From NCBI RefSeq assembly GCF_042100115.1, contig NC_091273.1, positions 3,968,001-4,032,000 on the forward strand: a DNA stretch of 64,000 bases, read 5' to 3'. This document shows, one piece after another, positions 10,517 to 21,713 of this stretch (the stretch's first letter is position 1; each line of letters starts with the position of its first letter). A program made the position numbers and the translations under genes. The notes under the pieces were generated by a model. It saw only the letters and a list, made by a program, of their open reading frames with translations, ran no database searches and was not told where the DNA came from. The stretch comes from Alternaria dauci (taxonomy: Eukaryota; Ascomycota; Dothideomycetes; Pleosporales; Pleosporaceae).

Positions 10517-11411
10517 ACTGCTGAATGTAAGAGGTAAACAGTACTTTGCTCCAATTGCGGCTGAACTAACATAAGCCCAGAAGCGACGTTGGCTACCAAG
10601 ACCTCGAATTCTTGGTAGTGCAGTCCTCGTATATAACCGTGAGGCGAAAGACCAATGTTTCGAGGCATACGGCCGGTCTTCGGTCATAAGTCCTAAGTCC
10701 GTTGCTGCAAACATGGAATGGCGTACTTACTTTTGGGATTGCGGCTGCTCCTATACTAAAATCGGCGTAGTTTCGTGAACCCAGGTATGCGGCGTGGTTG
10801 CGCATCGGGGGTAAGGCCGTATGCAAGCGCCATGATCTCCGTTGAGAGAAATCAGATGTGCACGGAAGTCCGGTCGCCGATGTGGAGGTCGGAGTTGGTA
10901 TACGCCAGGCTGGAAGTCATTGATGTCATCCGTCCCTTCGGCTACCTAGGTAGTCTCCGTAGTTAGCGCCCGTCCGTCTCCACATTCGCGGTTGACGATC
11001 TTTGCGCCATCCTCCGGTCAGAGAAGATCACAACTGGAAGTACGTGGTGGTGTGGTATCAGTCAATGGAAGTGATGAGGAGGAATCGTTACGAGTCAAGA
11101 GAAAGATTATGAAAATATTCTAATACTGCATGTATCCTGCCTCTACCGAACACCTGTTTTCCTGTTTTAGACAAGGCCCTCAGGCAAGTCTGATTGTAAA
11201 AGATGATGATGATGATGATGCGGAACCCTTCGCTCATGTGAACGCCGACGCTACCGCCAATAAAAATGCCCATGATGATAATAATTGAAACTCCGTCAAA
11301 CGCAATGGCAACCTCACCATGCATTCCCCAAAGAAAACCGCCGATCAAGGCGAACCCAATCGTCTCGACGCCTAAAACAGAGCGAAAAAGGCCCACAAAT
11401 ACCAGATGACT
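10517..11411. other. Spacer upstream of the NmrA-like gene
   Basis: This is the promoter and leader of the NmrA-like gene plus the 3' side of the Gln-rich gene. It includes a GAT microsatellite. The hydrophobic minus-strand open frame at 11396-11088 is rejected because its Ile run comes from that repeat. Confidence 0.5.
11202..11220. repeat. GAT trinucleotide microsatellite
   Basis: Six tandem GAT units and a trailing G, followed 45 bp on by a second short GATGATGATAATAAT stretch. It is non-coding, and length polymorphism is likely. Confidence 0.9.
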
Positions 11412-13151
11412 TTAGAGCTGCAAGAATCCTTCAAAGCCACCCAGCTCAAGGTCATCATTCCATAGGCTCTCAGGACTACCCTGAATGATATCATAATTCC
11501 AAGTGCTCTCACCGTAGGAATCCGCACCCCACTTGTCGCCGCTTTCGCGATTCTTGACATGCTGTTGCATTCCCCATTCGAAGAGTGCAAATTCTTCACT
11601 CTTATCGGAGTCACCGGGTAAATGGTCCATGTGAATCTCTTCCAACGAACGTGTCCACGGACAGTCTTTGCGCAGATACGAATGGAGACCCTGGCTTGGC
11701 TCCGCAAGACCTTTGAGAGTATTCGCGGGTATCTTAGCATCTGCATCGCCACTATCGTTGGCTGGAGATGACGCTTCGGTGGAGATGTCTTTTTCGTCGA
11801 TGGTGTATGCCGCGAAAACGTCAAAGTTGGGGTCTCCGACCTCGTTACGAATCGGTAGCATGTCGGAGCTGGCAGGTAGACCGAAGGCTGTTGCGTGCGT
11901 CGTGCTCATTGTATTGTCTGCAGAGGGCAAAAGGGAGGATGTGCTGGAACCGCGTTCGAGGTGTGCCATCGATGCACCATTATTACGAGGAGATTGTAGC
12001 CAACCCTGGTTTATCGGAGGTTTGTTGAGGCTCAACTCCGCTCGACTCTTGATGGCCCTGAAGGCTTGGGGATGCGGAGAGTTTGTGGCTGGCTGTATCT
12101 TCTCTGGCTGCGTGAGATCGACAACCTTAGACGAGTGGGTCTTGGTAAAGTTTGCAGTCGGAGCTGGTACAGCTGGCGCCTCGTTGTTCTTGTCAACCTT
12201 CCGTGCTCGGCCTCGAGGTTTCTTGTGGGGCGTGGCATCCAAGCTCTGAAGCTGCTGGACTGTAGCGACCTTTGGCACAGGGACCGTGCCGATACCACCA
12301 GTGCTGTGGCTTTGGGTAGTGCGTATGGAGGTGCTGGGTTTGAGTACCTGTCGTCTGACATTGCGTGCCTTGGGTTTGCGAGCGGCTTCAAGAACACTAT
12401 CGCCGTCAGGAAGAGACCGCTTTCTTCCCGCACCTTGAGGAGACGACTGGTTCGTTTGAGTGGATGAAACAGGTCCATGTCGCTCACTATTAGTCGGAGA
12501 CGGCATCGGGAGATCTGCGCTAGACGCAGGTGATGGGAGTTGCATCTGCGTCCGATTCATCGACATCAGTGCGGCATTGCGTTCCTCTTGTTGCTGCTGC
12601 ACTTGGAACTCCATCAATGCGTGCATCTGTTCCTTCGTCCAATACCTGCCGTTGTCGTCGACCATGCCGTCGACAGAAAATTGCTGTCTGGGGATGTCTG
12701 GTGTAGCAATGCTCGATGTATGGAGAAGAGGTGAAAAGTATGGAGGCGTTGGCGGTTGCTGAGGTACCAGCTGTGGAGGTTGTCCAGGCTGGTACCACTG
12801 GTGGTGGTACTGCTGTGGTGCTGGATACAGCGGTGGTTGCAGTAGATGGTACTCCTGTGGCATCAGCATCTGCTGTTGTGGACAAAATACCCTACATTGT
12901 TGTCCGCATGCAGCATTCAGATGGGCAAATTGTGCGCTCATTTGCTGTTGGTGCTGTAGAGTGATGGCGTCGTTGCTCTGGGTTTGTGTGTACCTGCGAA
13001 TAGACATGCCTTGGACGCTCCTAGAACTGTCGACTGACTGCACAGTCATTTGCGGAGTTGGTATACAGCGACCTGCGATGAACCATGTCCGGGCATGATG
13101 GCTGCTGGGTGTGTTATGCTCGCTCGTGTAAGGGCTAATGTAATTGTTCAT
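11412..13151 (-). CDS. Gln/Pro-rich low-complexity protein, putative nuclear regulator (579 aa)
   Basis: One intron-free frame of 579 codons. Residues about 65-135 are rich in Gln, Pro, His and Tyr (LQHQQQ, PPQLVPQQPPTPPYF). A segment with GRYWTKEQMHALMEFQVQQQQEE (split around a possible short helix) follows near residue 170. The middle is Ser/Pro/Lys-rich with basic stretches (GRKRSLPDGD, KPKARNVRRQVLKP, KKPRGRARKVDK) that could act as nuclear localisation signals. KKPRGRARK resembles an AT-hook core. The C-terminus is acidic and aromatic (WNYDIIQGSPESLWNDDLELGGFEGFLQL region), as in activation domains. No Zn2Cys6, bZIP or homeodomain is visible. A transcription-regulator role is inferred from composition alone. 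Start choice is the first ATG. Confidence 0.65.
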   Translation of the reverse strand: MNNYISPYTSEHNTPSSHHARTWFIAGRCIPTPQMTVQSVDSSRSVQGMSIRRYTQTQSNDAITLQHQQQMSAQFAHLNAACGQQCRVFCPQQQMLMPQEYHLLQPPLYPAPQQYHHQWYQPGQPPQLVPQQPPTPPYFSPLLHTSSIATPDIPRQQFSVDGMVDDNGRYWTKEQMHALMEFQVQQQQEERNAALMSMNRTQMQLPSPASSADLPMPSPTNSERHGPVSSTQTNQSSPQGAGRKRSLPDGDSVLEAARKPKARNVRRQVLKPSTSIRTTQSHSTGGIGTVPVPKVATVQQLQSLDATPHKKPRGRARKVDKNNEAPAVPAPTANFTKTHSSKVVDLTQPEKIQPATNSPHPQAFRAIKSRAELSLNKPPINQGWLQSPRNNGASMAHLERGSSTSSLLPSADNTMSTTHATAFGLPASSDMLPIRNEVGDPNFDVFAAYTIDEKDISTEASSPANDSGDADAKIPANTLKGLAEPSQGLHSYLRKDCPWTRSLEEIHMDHLPGDSDKSEEFALFEWGMQQHVKNRESGDKWGADSYGESTWNYDIIQGSPESLWNDDLELGGFEGFLQL

Positions 13152-13976
13152 TGCGTCGACTTTGCAGACGCCTCTCAGCTCCGTTTATTTTTGGAACAGG
13201 CTATTGCGGCAGGAAAAAATGGATGGGAAGAGATGCAGGGAAAATTATAGAGCGCGAAGTTTACAAGCCGGACCCTTGTGAAATGAAGAGGAGAGTGCAG
13301 GTGAGGGTGTCTATGTTCGACAAAGGCGAGGGCTAGGGAGACTTAGTCATGCCCATGTGCTATACGTAAACCCACTTACCAAGACAAGCGAGCGCAGCGA
13401 TGAATAATGCGATGGCAATCTCGTCGAATCGTCACTACCATCACCCATCGTTAGTCAAGAAGACAGGTGAGAATGTAGGGCAAGAGCAACGTTTTCTTTC
13501 CTATTGACCTTGGGGTAGTTGCGTACCCCATGGCAGAAGAGCTGGACGCAGCACTGTAGCATCTCAGGGCCAAATTTTCGAATTTCGTAAGTCTGGCAAT
13601 AACCACAAACGTTCCTAAGACACTGTGAGTTTTTCTAGTGACGCTGGCACTAGAGCAGTACTGCGGACAAGTGTGGGCACACCCACTTCAAAGCGACAGG
13701 GACAACTCGTTGTCACATGCACGTTGGTTAGCGTGGTATGTAGTCAACTGAAGGGTCTCGATGAACGGATGGCTTTTGCACGTCTTCCTCGAATTCTTGT
13801 AATCGTACTAATGCGCCCAAAAACCTCGAAGAAGTCGCTTTCCCAGTAGCGCCCAAACCAAGTGATGAAAAAAGTGCATGCTCGTCTCGTCCTGTGATGC
13901 CGTAATCCAAACGACCCACCAGATCTCCAGATTGAATAATGGTCCAACTCCAAATTTGGAAAGGGAACTAGCGCGC
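13152..13976. other. Gene-free spacer upstream of the Gln-rich gene
   Basis: Probable promoter of the Gln-rich gene and 3' flank of the p24 gene. Nothing else was recognised on either strand. Confidence 0.5.
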
Positions 13977-14876
13977 TTATACGTAGCCTGCCAACACGTG
14001 TCAGCCCGCGGTACTTCCGAACTCCTATTCCTGGAAACAGTTTCATATTATACCTTTCCTCGCGCCCTGGAAAAAGAAGCGAACGATAAAGACTTGCAGC
14101 GCTGCCATGGTCACGATCAAGCCTGACTCCATCAAACTGAAGTTGAATATCCTCTTCTCAGTACTCTTGACAGTGCTGAAGTTGCGGTTCTCGCGCGTGC
14201 GGAAGTACTTCTGGTTACGGGAGATGGTGGAGAGTTGTGCGGATAGCTTGAGAATGGATTCTTCAAGGACCGAGGTCTGTTCTGGCGAGGAGCCCTGCTT
14301 GGAGGGAATCTTGGCACGGGCGGCTTCGTTCTCAACCTGTAGGAACGCAGTATCAGTATAATGGACCCAAGACGTCTGAAGGTGTATTGCGAGGCTGTAC
14401 ATACGGCGATTTCGAAATCGACCATCTTCTCGGCAAAGGTGCTCATCTCGTTGTTGAAGCAGAAGCGGTACTCGCCCACCTCATTTGCCGTGAAGACAAA
14501 GTCGCCCTGTCGCTCCTTTGTTCCATCGAGGATGGTCCTGTCTGTGGGGTCGACGACTAGGTAGTCAACATCGAATGAGCCTCCGGATTGGACCTGTTCC
14601 CCTTCTGTCAGCCGTCTGGTTCAAGAATTCCTCGTGCTATCGCGCAACAGCCCGCAGCAAAGCAGGGAAACGGCGAATGGTCCCGGAGCCATTGGGTATC
14701 CGGAATCCGGGTGGAGAACGTACTGCGAAGTAGAAAGCCACCTTGGTCCCCTTGTTCTCAACGTGCGCGTAGAAGCATGCTTGCTCGTGGGCCTCCAATC
14801 TGTAGGTGAGGGCAGTAGCATACACGGCAGTGGTGTACACCAGCAATGCGCTGAAAATGGTGAGGAGTGACCACAT
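13977..14876 (-). CDS. p24 (emp24/gp25L/GOLD) family cargo receptor (211 aa)
   Basis: Four exons: 14876-14724, 14593-14405, 14336-14054 and a terminal 13987-13977 of only 11 nt. The signal peptide MWSLLTIFSALLVYTTAVYA is followed by a GOLD domain with the disulfide cysteines in EQACFYAHV and YRFCFNNEM. A coiled-coil region (EESILKLSAQLSTISRNQKYF) comes next, then one transmembrane helix (SGLIVTMAALQVFIVRFFF) and a short cytosolic tail. The last exon changes the tail to FFQGARKGYV, the form I associate with fungal p24 proteins; without it the frame would read on to GARKGII. The family selects cargo for COPII/COPI vesicles between ER and Golgi. Which p24 subfamily this belongs to I cannot say. 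Confidence 0.88.
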
Positions 14877-15443
14877 CGTGTTCGTTGGCGTGGACGACTG
14901 CGTTTGTTGATGCGTGTTCTCGTGTGCTGCAAGTTACAGCTGTCGACAACGTCGGCGCTAGGTTTCGCCGACACAGGGATGTCGGGAGGGAAGGCGCGGG
15001 GAACTAACGACTAGCCAATAGGAGTGCAGGCGGCTGCGGACAAGCACTGCAAAATGTAGATCTTCGATAGTATTGGTAGTGTTGAACAGAAAGCGATCGC
15101 TTCCACCTGAGAGAAAGGCATGGCATGAAAGCAAGCTAATGATATTCATGATATACTATCCTACACTGCTTACACGCTGATACTGGTCCAAGGTGGGACT
15201 CTATAAACACCTGTCAGACCACAGCGCCAACCTACCCACACACGCGACTCCGCTTATGCAATATTTCCAAGCTCCATTGCGCCATGTAAGTTGGGATATG
15301 CACAACACACACCCACTGTCCTGGTCCGCTAAGCAATGCTGACAAAACTTCGCTGACAATGTCATGTCAAGACCAATGTGACTGTACGCAGCAATGTCGC
15401 CCGCCATCTTTTTCGTGTTATCCTACACAACCGTCCTGCTGCT
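14877..15443. other. Spacer between p24 and USP7-type genes
   Basis: This is the promoter of the p24 gene and the 3' flank of the deubiquitinase gene, both on the minus strand. No further gene was seen. Confidence 0.5.
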
Positions 15444-18400
15444 TCAACGGATGAAGATGGAGTCGGTCTTTCCCCAGAGCGTCTTCGTCTTGGCCGGGTG
15501 ATCGAGACCAAGGAATACATCGTCTCGCGCGCCCACCGTATCCCATAGGACTTCATCTGTAGTACTGTTAGTGCTGCAGACCTGGCATTCGCCAATGCTA
15601 GCTTACCGTCATCGATTGGTTCGGGCTTGGAATATTGAGCTTTGCCGACAAGGGCAAACTTAATCTTGTCTAGTTGTTTGCCCTTGATCTTGGTGAAGTC
15701 TGATAGTCGCTGCTTCGTTTCACTAAAAGGCTCGCCCTGAAACATGTCAGTAAGTGAGTAGAAAGAATACACGTGATTAAACATACCTCCTTCAGTACGA
15801 ACTGGAACGGCACACCGTGTGATTTCGATGGCTCCTTGTCAAAGTGGAAGACGGAAATCTTCCTCGATGACTCGTCCTCGGGGAAAGGCGCGACGAAGAT
15901 TGATGTGTAGTCGTAGAGGCTCATTACAGAGTGGTCTGGCGGCAGAATTTTGTGGAACTTGTTGACATGCACCTCATAAGCACGAACCTTCGGCATTACT
16001 TCGTCGCTAATGTTTGCCTTCTTTTGCAGCGCCTCCAAGAGATCCGCGACTTGGGCATTCTTGGGGACCATCAAGGTGTACTCCTCCTATATCGTGTTAG
16101 CACTGACAAAAATATTGATTTGAGGTTAGAACTCACCTCTTTGCTGAGACCCTCTGGAAGCCAAGTCACCTTGACAGGCTTTCTTTGCTCCAGCTCTTTG
16201 AGACTCATCTCCAGGACTTCGTAAAACAAGGCATCATTTCGCTGGTTCGCGCTTGCGGAATAGTTGTAGGGACCAGGGAAGAGTATGTTGTTCAATGTCG
16301 AGTTGGCGTTGTACTTGACAGGTAGCTTGGCCTTGCCAGCAGTGCTGACGGTAGTGAAGCGTAGATAGCTAGGGTCGGTTTTAAGGAACTCTGCAACCTT
16401 GCTAGAAAATTGATCATATGCCATCTTCTTGCTGAGAGTCAAGGAGAAGGTGGGTAAATCCGTATCGCCAGTCTTAGGCACGAATTCGATCTTGATCCTG
16501 TTCAAGAGATAGTCGTAGAATTCCTTTGCCTCCGTATAACCTCCTCCGGCTGTTATTTGGGCCGTTTCCTTTTCGCTTAGTACGCGTTGAACTGTGATGA
16601 TGTCACCATCTTGGATTTCCGAGGCGGCCAGTGTGATCTTGGGCTTCATCGCTTCGATCATGTTTTGCTTAATCTCTTCTGAGAGCTTGATCTGCGTGCC
16701 AGCCGGCCATCCCAACATCTTCGTGATAGTCGGGGTTAGGTCAGAAACCTTGTCTTGGAATCCCGCGTAGAAAGTGCCTACACCAAATAGACTCTGCTCA
16801 TTCGCGTCGAAATGCTTCAGGAAGATCATCAGTGGGCGGTTGTTAGTCTGACCCTTGAGGTCTACTAGCTTCTCGCCAAACACTGGCGCCCCGCTCTCAT
16901 CGCGTTCTTGGGCCTTTTCAATCCACATCCGGAATTGCGACTGCTTCGTGCCGTGCTTGCTTGCAGCCTCTTCGATTGTCATTTCGGGAAACTCGAGAGC
17001 GGTGTCCGGGCGAACGGTACCATTCTGCCTGTTAACCATCGACCATGGCCGCAGCATGTCCGCCTCAGTTCCTAGGTCTTGAGCAACAGTGGCTGCAAAG
17101 TCTTCCATCGTGGTGGCTCGGAGCACGCGGTAGATTCTCGGGCTAGCAGGCGTCTCTTGGTCGCTCTTCCATGGCACAATGTCGAATCCCTGATGCGCTC
17201 TGAATTGTTCGTCTGACGCGACCGCCACATCCATGTAGAGATGGGCTTCTTCGCGCTCCTTCTTCCTGCGCTCCAACAATGCGCGTTCTTCGGCAAGTCG
17301 TTCTGCCAAATGCTTTGGTGGCTCTACGGCCTTGCTGTCTATCAGAACCTGGTCAAGTCTGGTTTCTCTTATGTATACCAACATGTAGGCGCTCATTGAG
17401 CGCTTGGCGGACCAGGCTCTGGTGTACGGGTTGCGCTGGCCAGTGTTCCCGTTGGCCTGGGCGTAGTCACCGCCAAAGTTTTCTTCCAAAGCCTCGCGCA
17501 GTGTGGCGCGAGTCACACGGTCGTCGTCGAACTTGTAGTAGTGTCCATCTTTGGTAGGTTTAAGGAAAGCGTAGTAGTGGCCTGCATTAAGATCACCGCT
17601 GTGCACCAAAACACCGTGAAGGTGGTATATCCAGGATTCGGATCGATCGGCTCCGTCGGAAAGATATGGCGCAGCGTCCCAGACTTCTGGGAATTCGTAA
17701 CGGTCGTTAACCTTCATCATAGCGTCGCGCGTAAAGTCGTATTCGAAGCGCTTCAGCTGGAGGTGTAGCACGGGTGGGAAGCTCTCGAAAATGACGCCCT
17801 TTTTGGCGTCTTGCAATCCGAAGCCCTCTGCGAAATATTTGTTTTCGCCGTCCATGGTCTCCACTTGCACGTAGTCTTTGAAGCTGTCATCCAGGTTTTT
17901 GTTCCCGCTCACGTTCAATTGTATGTCCCAGAAGTCCTCCACCCGCGATGATTCGTAGTCGACGTTGATACATGAAATGTAGGTCTTCATCTTGCCAACG
18001 AACATCCTTGTCAAGGCACCCTCGGCTTCAGTGCCCTTCATCCTCTCGTCAAGCTTGTCCATGAGCACACGGGACAGCTCCTGCACGTCCTGCTGTTCAA
18101 ATATCTGCTTCGAATCCCAGCCGAAAGAATGTGTGAGTTCGGTTGTGCCAACGGCGCTGTTGGATGTCTGCAGGAGGTAGAAAAGCCGTTGTAGAGCATA
18201 TGCGCTGTTGGAGCGGTCGGCTTCTTCGGCAGTTGGAATCTGGTAAACGGCCTGGAAAGGTCAGTCTCGTCCTTGTACTTTAGGATTTGCCGCATACCTG
18301 GCGGAAAGCATTAGTAAAGAATAGCGACTGCAGGAGCGAGTTGAGGTAGCATGTTGCGCCCTGGTTCTTCAGCCCGACCATGCCGGTCTCTTTCTTCGAG

Positions 18401-19165
18401 TCGTAACTGGGACTGTCAGCATGTCTATACAAAGCCCAAGCCAGCGGGTTAGATCTCACTTGATAAAGTTGTGCCATAACACTCCAGTAGGGTCCTTGAG
18501 CACTCGTATGTACGCAGTCACATTGGCTGCGTTGTCCTCTACCATTGGCCGCCCTCGGTCCTCCCACGAGTTGCTGAAAAGTTTTCTTAGCTCTGCAAAG
18601 CGTGTGAAGCCCCAGTCGCCTTCCTCGGCAGTGAAGCGGTGGTGTGCGGTGTGTGTGGTGTAGATGGTTGGGTCCTTGGGGTTCCAGAGTACGAGCATGA
18701 ACTCGACACAGGCATACCAGTCCTCTGGCATTTGCTTCTCCTCATAGGCTTGCTCGAGGTAGAAGGAGGCAAAGTCGACGTTGTTACCGTAGGGAAAAAA
18801 CAGTATCCGCCAGGGATGTCCGCCGCACTCGAAGATGGGACCATGTTCGCGGCGTGTGAGTTGGCGCCAGTCCTTGATCTCCCATGTGTGGTATGCTTCG
18901 GCTTCGGTCTCGTACTCGAGGTTCTTGGGCATGTGCCGCTTCATAAAGGCATCGTACTCGTCGGCGCGGGGCTCGGGGTCGGCGTCGACCTCGTCCATCT
19001 GGTCGTCCGTGTCTGGCGTGATGATGGCCACGTCGGCCTTTTCGTCGTACTCGTTGTCGACGAGCATGTCGCTTTCGATCTGTTTGGGGCGTGCAGTCAG
19101 CATGCTTGCGTTGTGCATCGACGAGGGCGAGGGCGAAGGCGAAGGCGCAAGCTTACCTGATCCAT
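15444..19165 (-). CDS. UBP15: Ubiquitin-specific protease, USP7/HAUSP (yeast Ubp15) type, 1133 aa
   Basis: Seven exons: 19165-19157 (just MDQ), 19079-18460, 18412-18298, 18251-16137, 16086-15787, 15736-15607 and 15556-15444. The phases close to 1133 residues, the usual size. The N-terminal MATH/TRAF domain includes [22 protein letters not shown]. The catalytic USP domain begins with the Cys box [16 protein letters not shown] and has [15 protein letters not shown], then [11 protein letters not shown] and the His box [19 protein letters not shown]. The C-terminal half is the USP7 C-terminal ubiquitin-like tandem. The enzyme removes ubiquitin from nuclear and endosomal substrates. The tiny first exon and its GC-rich hexamer-repeat intron are typical of an easily mis-annotated start. 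The promoter is shared with the divergent kinase gene. Confidence 0.93.
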
Positions 19166-19875
19166 GGCTGCTTCAGCTGGCCGGCAGGTGCGGGTGAAAG
19201 CGGGGAAAAGGCTGCAGAGAAAGAGCTAGACAGAGGCGTCGCAGGGCGAGGGAGCAGTGGGTGCGCTCGCGGTCGGAAGGTGCAAAGGAAAGCTGCGCGC
19301 CTGTCGCCTAGTCAAAGGAAGGTGCGGGTAGACAGACACAGCGCTGGCGCGGGAGACGGCTAAGGATGAGTTCCTCGCTAAAAGGTGGCGGCAGTGGAGA
19401 GGTGACGATCGAATTATGGCCGTCCTGAAAAAAACTCCAACAACGACAATGTGCAAGGGGGAGCGGGAGGTGGACACTGAGGGCGCACAAAGACGGGAGC
19501 TGGCAGCAGCTCTCGACGCTCAGAACAGCAACTCTCTTCGATGGTTGCAGCCTTGGCGCTCGATACAGTGGAGTGCAGTAACCCAACGCCGCGGCCGACG
19601 ACGTCATTCGTCCAACACCACATGCTGGCCGCGAGCATGCCACGCACACAGCCATGTCTACAAATGCGCGCCCATGGTGTCTGTTGGAATGCTAGACCTG
19701 ACTCGCGCTTCCACGACTGTGCCCTCTTCACTGTGTCACGACGCGAACAGGACCAGGCCGTGGGTGATTTCTCCAAAACTTGGGCCGGTTAGCGGAGCAT
19801 GTCATCACATGCCCCGTATTTTGCTGTAGCTGCATCGTCGGGTGCCTGCACATGTTCGCACTCGCACCGACAATT
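19166..19875. other. Divergent promoter region, UBP15 and dehydrogenase kinase
   Basis: 710 bp between two divergent starts. No TATA box was recognised. Open frames here are on several strands and look incidental. Confidence 0.5.
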
Positions 19876-21464
19876 ATGAATATAGGAAGACGTAGTCTCG
19901 CGTTATGCGCGCAGCATTCTCATAGTCTGCGTAGGGTGCTTCCCACTTATACCATTTTCAAGCCACAAATTCGACCTTCTCACGCTGCAGCCGTCGCGCC
20001 AGCATGGAGACCGTCTTCGGCCCTCGACGAGTGAGCTCCAACCCAGCCAACAGTCATGGTGACGACTACAGCTGACATGCGACTAGATGGGTGCAGCGCG
20101 AAGCCAGACCTATAAGCTTGCGCCAATTGACTTTCTTTGGAAGGACCCTGACTGAGTCTCGTCTCCTCGACTCGGCCAACTATTGCCGTCTAGAGCTTCC
20201 CACAAGGTGCGCCTCTGTCCTTTGAAAGCCTACAGCGAGTGCTGAAACACGCTTAGACTTGCGCATCGCTTGCGCGATATACAGACCCTCCCATATGTCG
20301 TTGTTGCAAACCCCCACCTTGCCCACGTCTACGAGTCGTACTTGCGGGCTTTTGAACGTTTCCGCCGCGTACCCGAGATTAAATCGCTAGAAGATAACGA
20401 GAAATACTGCAAGGTGCTGGAAGAGACACTGACCGAGCATGCATCGGTCATACCCCGTCTCGCTATTGGCGTACTCGAAGTTCGAGGCCTCATGAAGGCC
20501 GAAGAGACGGACAAGTTCATGACCACCATGCTACGATCGGTATGCGCCCGGTCAGTACAGTTCTGTGGACAACGCTGATCATCGTAGCGTATCTCGCGAC
20601 GCGTCATTGCAGAGCAGCACCTAGCGCTGACCGAGACCTTCGACTCGCCATGGCATTTCCCCCAGGCCCAGATCCATCCCCAGGACCAAGAGGCAGTCGG
20701 CGAGATATTCTTGCGGTGCAGCGCGAAAGACATAGTCGAAGATTGCGGCAAGACAATGCAGGAGCTCATCAAGCGCACCTATGGCTCGCATGTCGACATT
20801 CCCGAGATCAAGGTCTACGGCCACGTCGACGCGACGTTTCCATACATTTTGAGTCATCTTGAATACATCATCGGCGAGCTTCTACGAAACTCCATTCAAG
20901 CTGTCATCGAGCAGCGCAAGTCGAAAGAAGCCAAGCTGCCACCCATCGAGGTGCTGATTTGCGAAACCTCGCAGCACGTCATCATCAGGATATCCGATCA
21001 AGGCGGTGGTATTCCAAACGAGGTCTTGCCGTACCTGTGGAGCTTCAGCAAGGGTCCGCGCCGCGAGAAAAGGCTAGAAAATCTCGCAAGAGTACCAAAG
21101 TTGTTGGGGACGTTGCAGGAGCTGCAGGTGCCTGGGGGTGAGACTGCCGCACAGGTGCAACAACGCCTCGATAGCAGGTCAAAGTACGGCGATTCGGGTT
21201 TGCATCACGGCTCGCTATCCTCGTTGACTAGCCGTGCACCAGACCTGCGCCTCGGCATAGGACTCCCGATGTCGCGTCTATATGCAGGTGAGTGTTCTGT
21301 GATGGTGGTGCGGCCATGCAACTAACACTTTCCCAGAATACTGGGCTGGCAGCCTCGAAATCCACAGCTTGGAAGGCTACGGAGTCGATGCCTTCCTCCA
21401 AATATCGAAGCTTGGCAATAAGAACGAGCGACTCACTACGCGGGCCTCCATGGATGCCATATAG
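19876..21464 (+). CDS. Mitochondrial alpha-ketoacid dehydrogenase kinase (PDK/BCKDK family), 461 aa
   Basis: Five exons: 19876-20030, 20087-20206, 20257-20539, 20588-21287 and 21337-21464. The ATG at 19876 opens an Arg-rich, nearly acid-free presequence (MNIGRRSLALCAQHSHSLRRV), fitting mitochondrial matrix import. The BCDHK N-terminal helical domain carries RQLTFFGRTLTESRLL and ANPHLAHVYESYLRAFERF. The GHKL ATPase fold has the N box ELLRNSIQAVIE, G1 box DQGGGI and G2 box LGIGLPMSRLYA. The C-terminal EYWAGSLEIHSLEGYGVDAFLQI is diagnostic of the family. It phosphorylates and inactivates the E1 of pyruvate or branched-chain ketoacid dehydrogenase. Which of the two is the substrate cannot be read from sequence alone. 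Confidence 0.92.
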
Positions 21465-21713
21465 ATGTTGCGCCAAGGGAAAGCGCTGCGGGTGTGTTCG
21501 CGTTGGCGGGAGGCAAGCGCGTCCTGCTCGTAGCTCATTCTCACCTCAGGAGCCAGTAGCCATCGACGAGCGTCTCTCTTGCCTAGTTTCTACCCCATAC
21601 GGAGCTCTCTGCCTGAGGAGCACAACCTGACTGACAACTACACCAACACCATATTGAGGCCTCGCTCCATCCATCAAGGCACCGTATTGTTCGCAAGTAT
21701 CTTTTACTACAAC

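Noticed and set aside
11088..11396. Hydrophobic minus-strand frame resembling a small membrane protein
   Set aside because: Its Ile runs are produced by the GAT/ATA microsatellites. There is no start context or family match.
18639..19160. 173-codon plus-strand frame opposite the MATH domain of the deubiquitinase
   Set aside because: It is antisense to a well-supported exon; its Val/Gly/Leu-rich content mirrors that coding strand.
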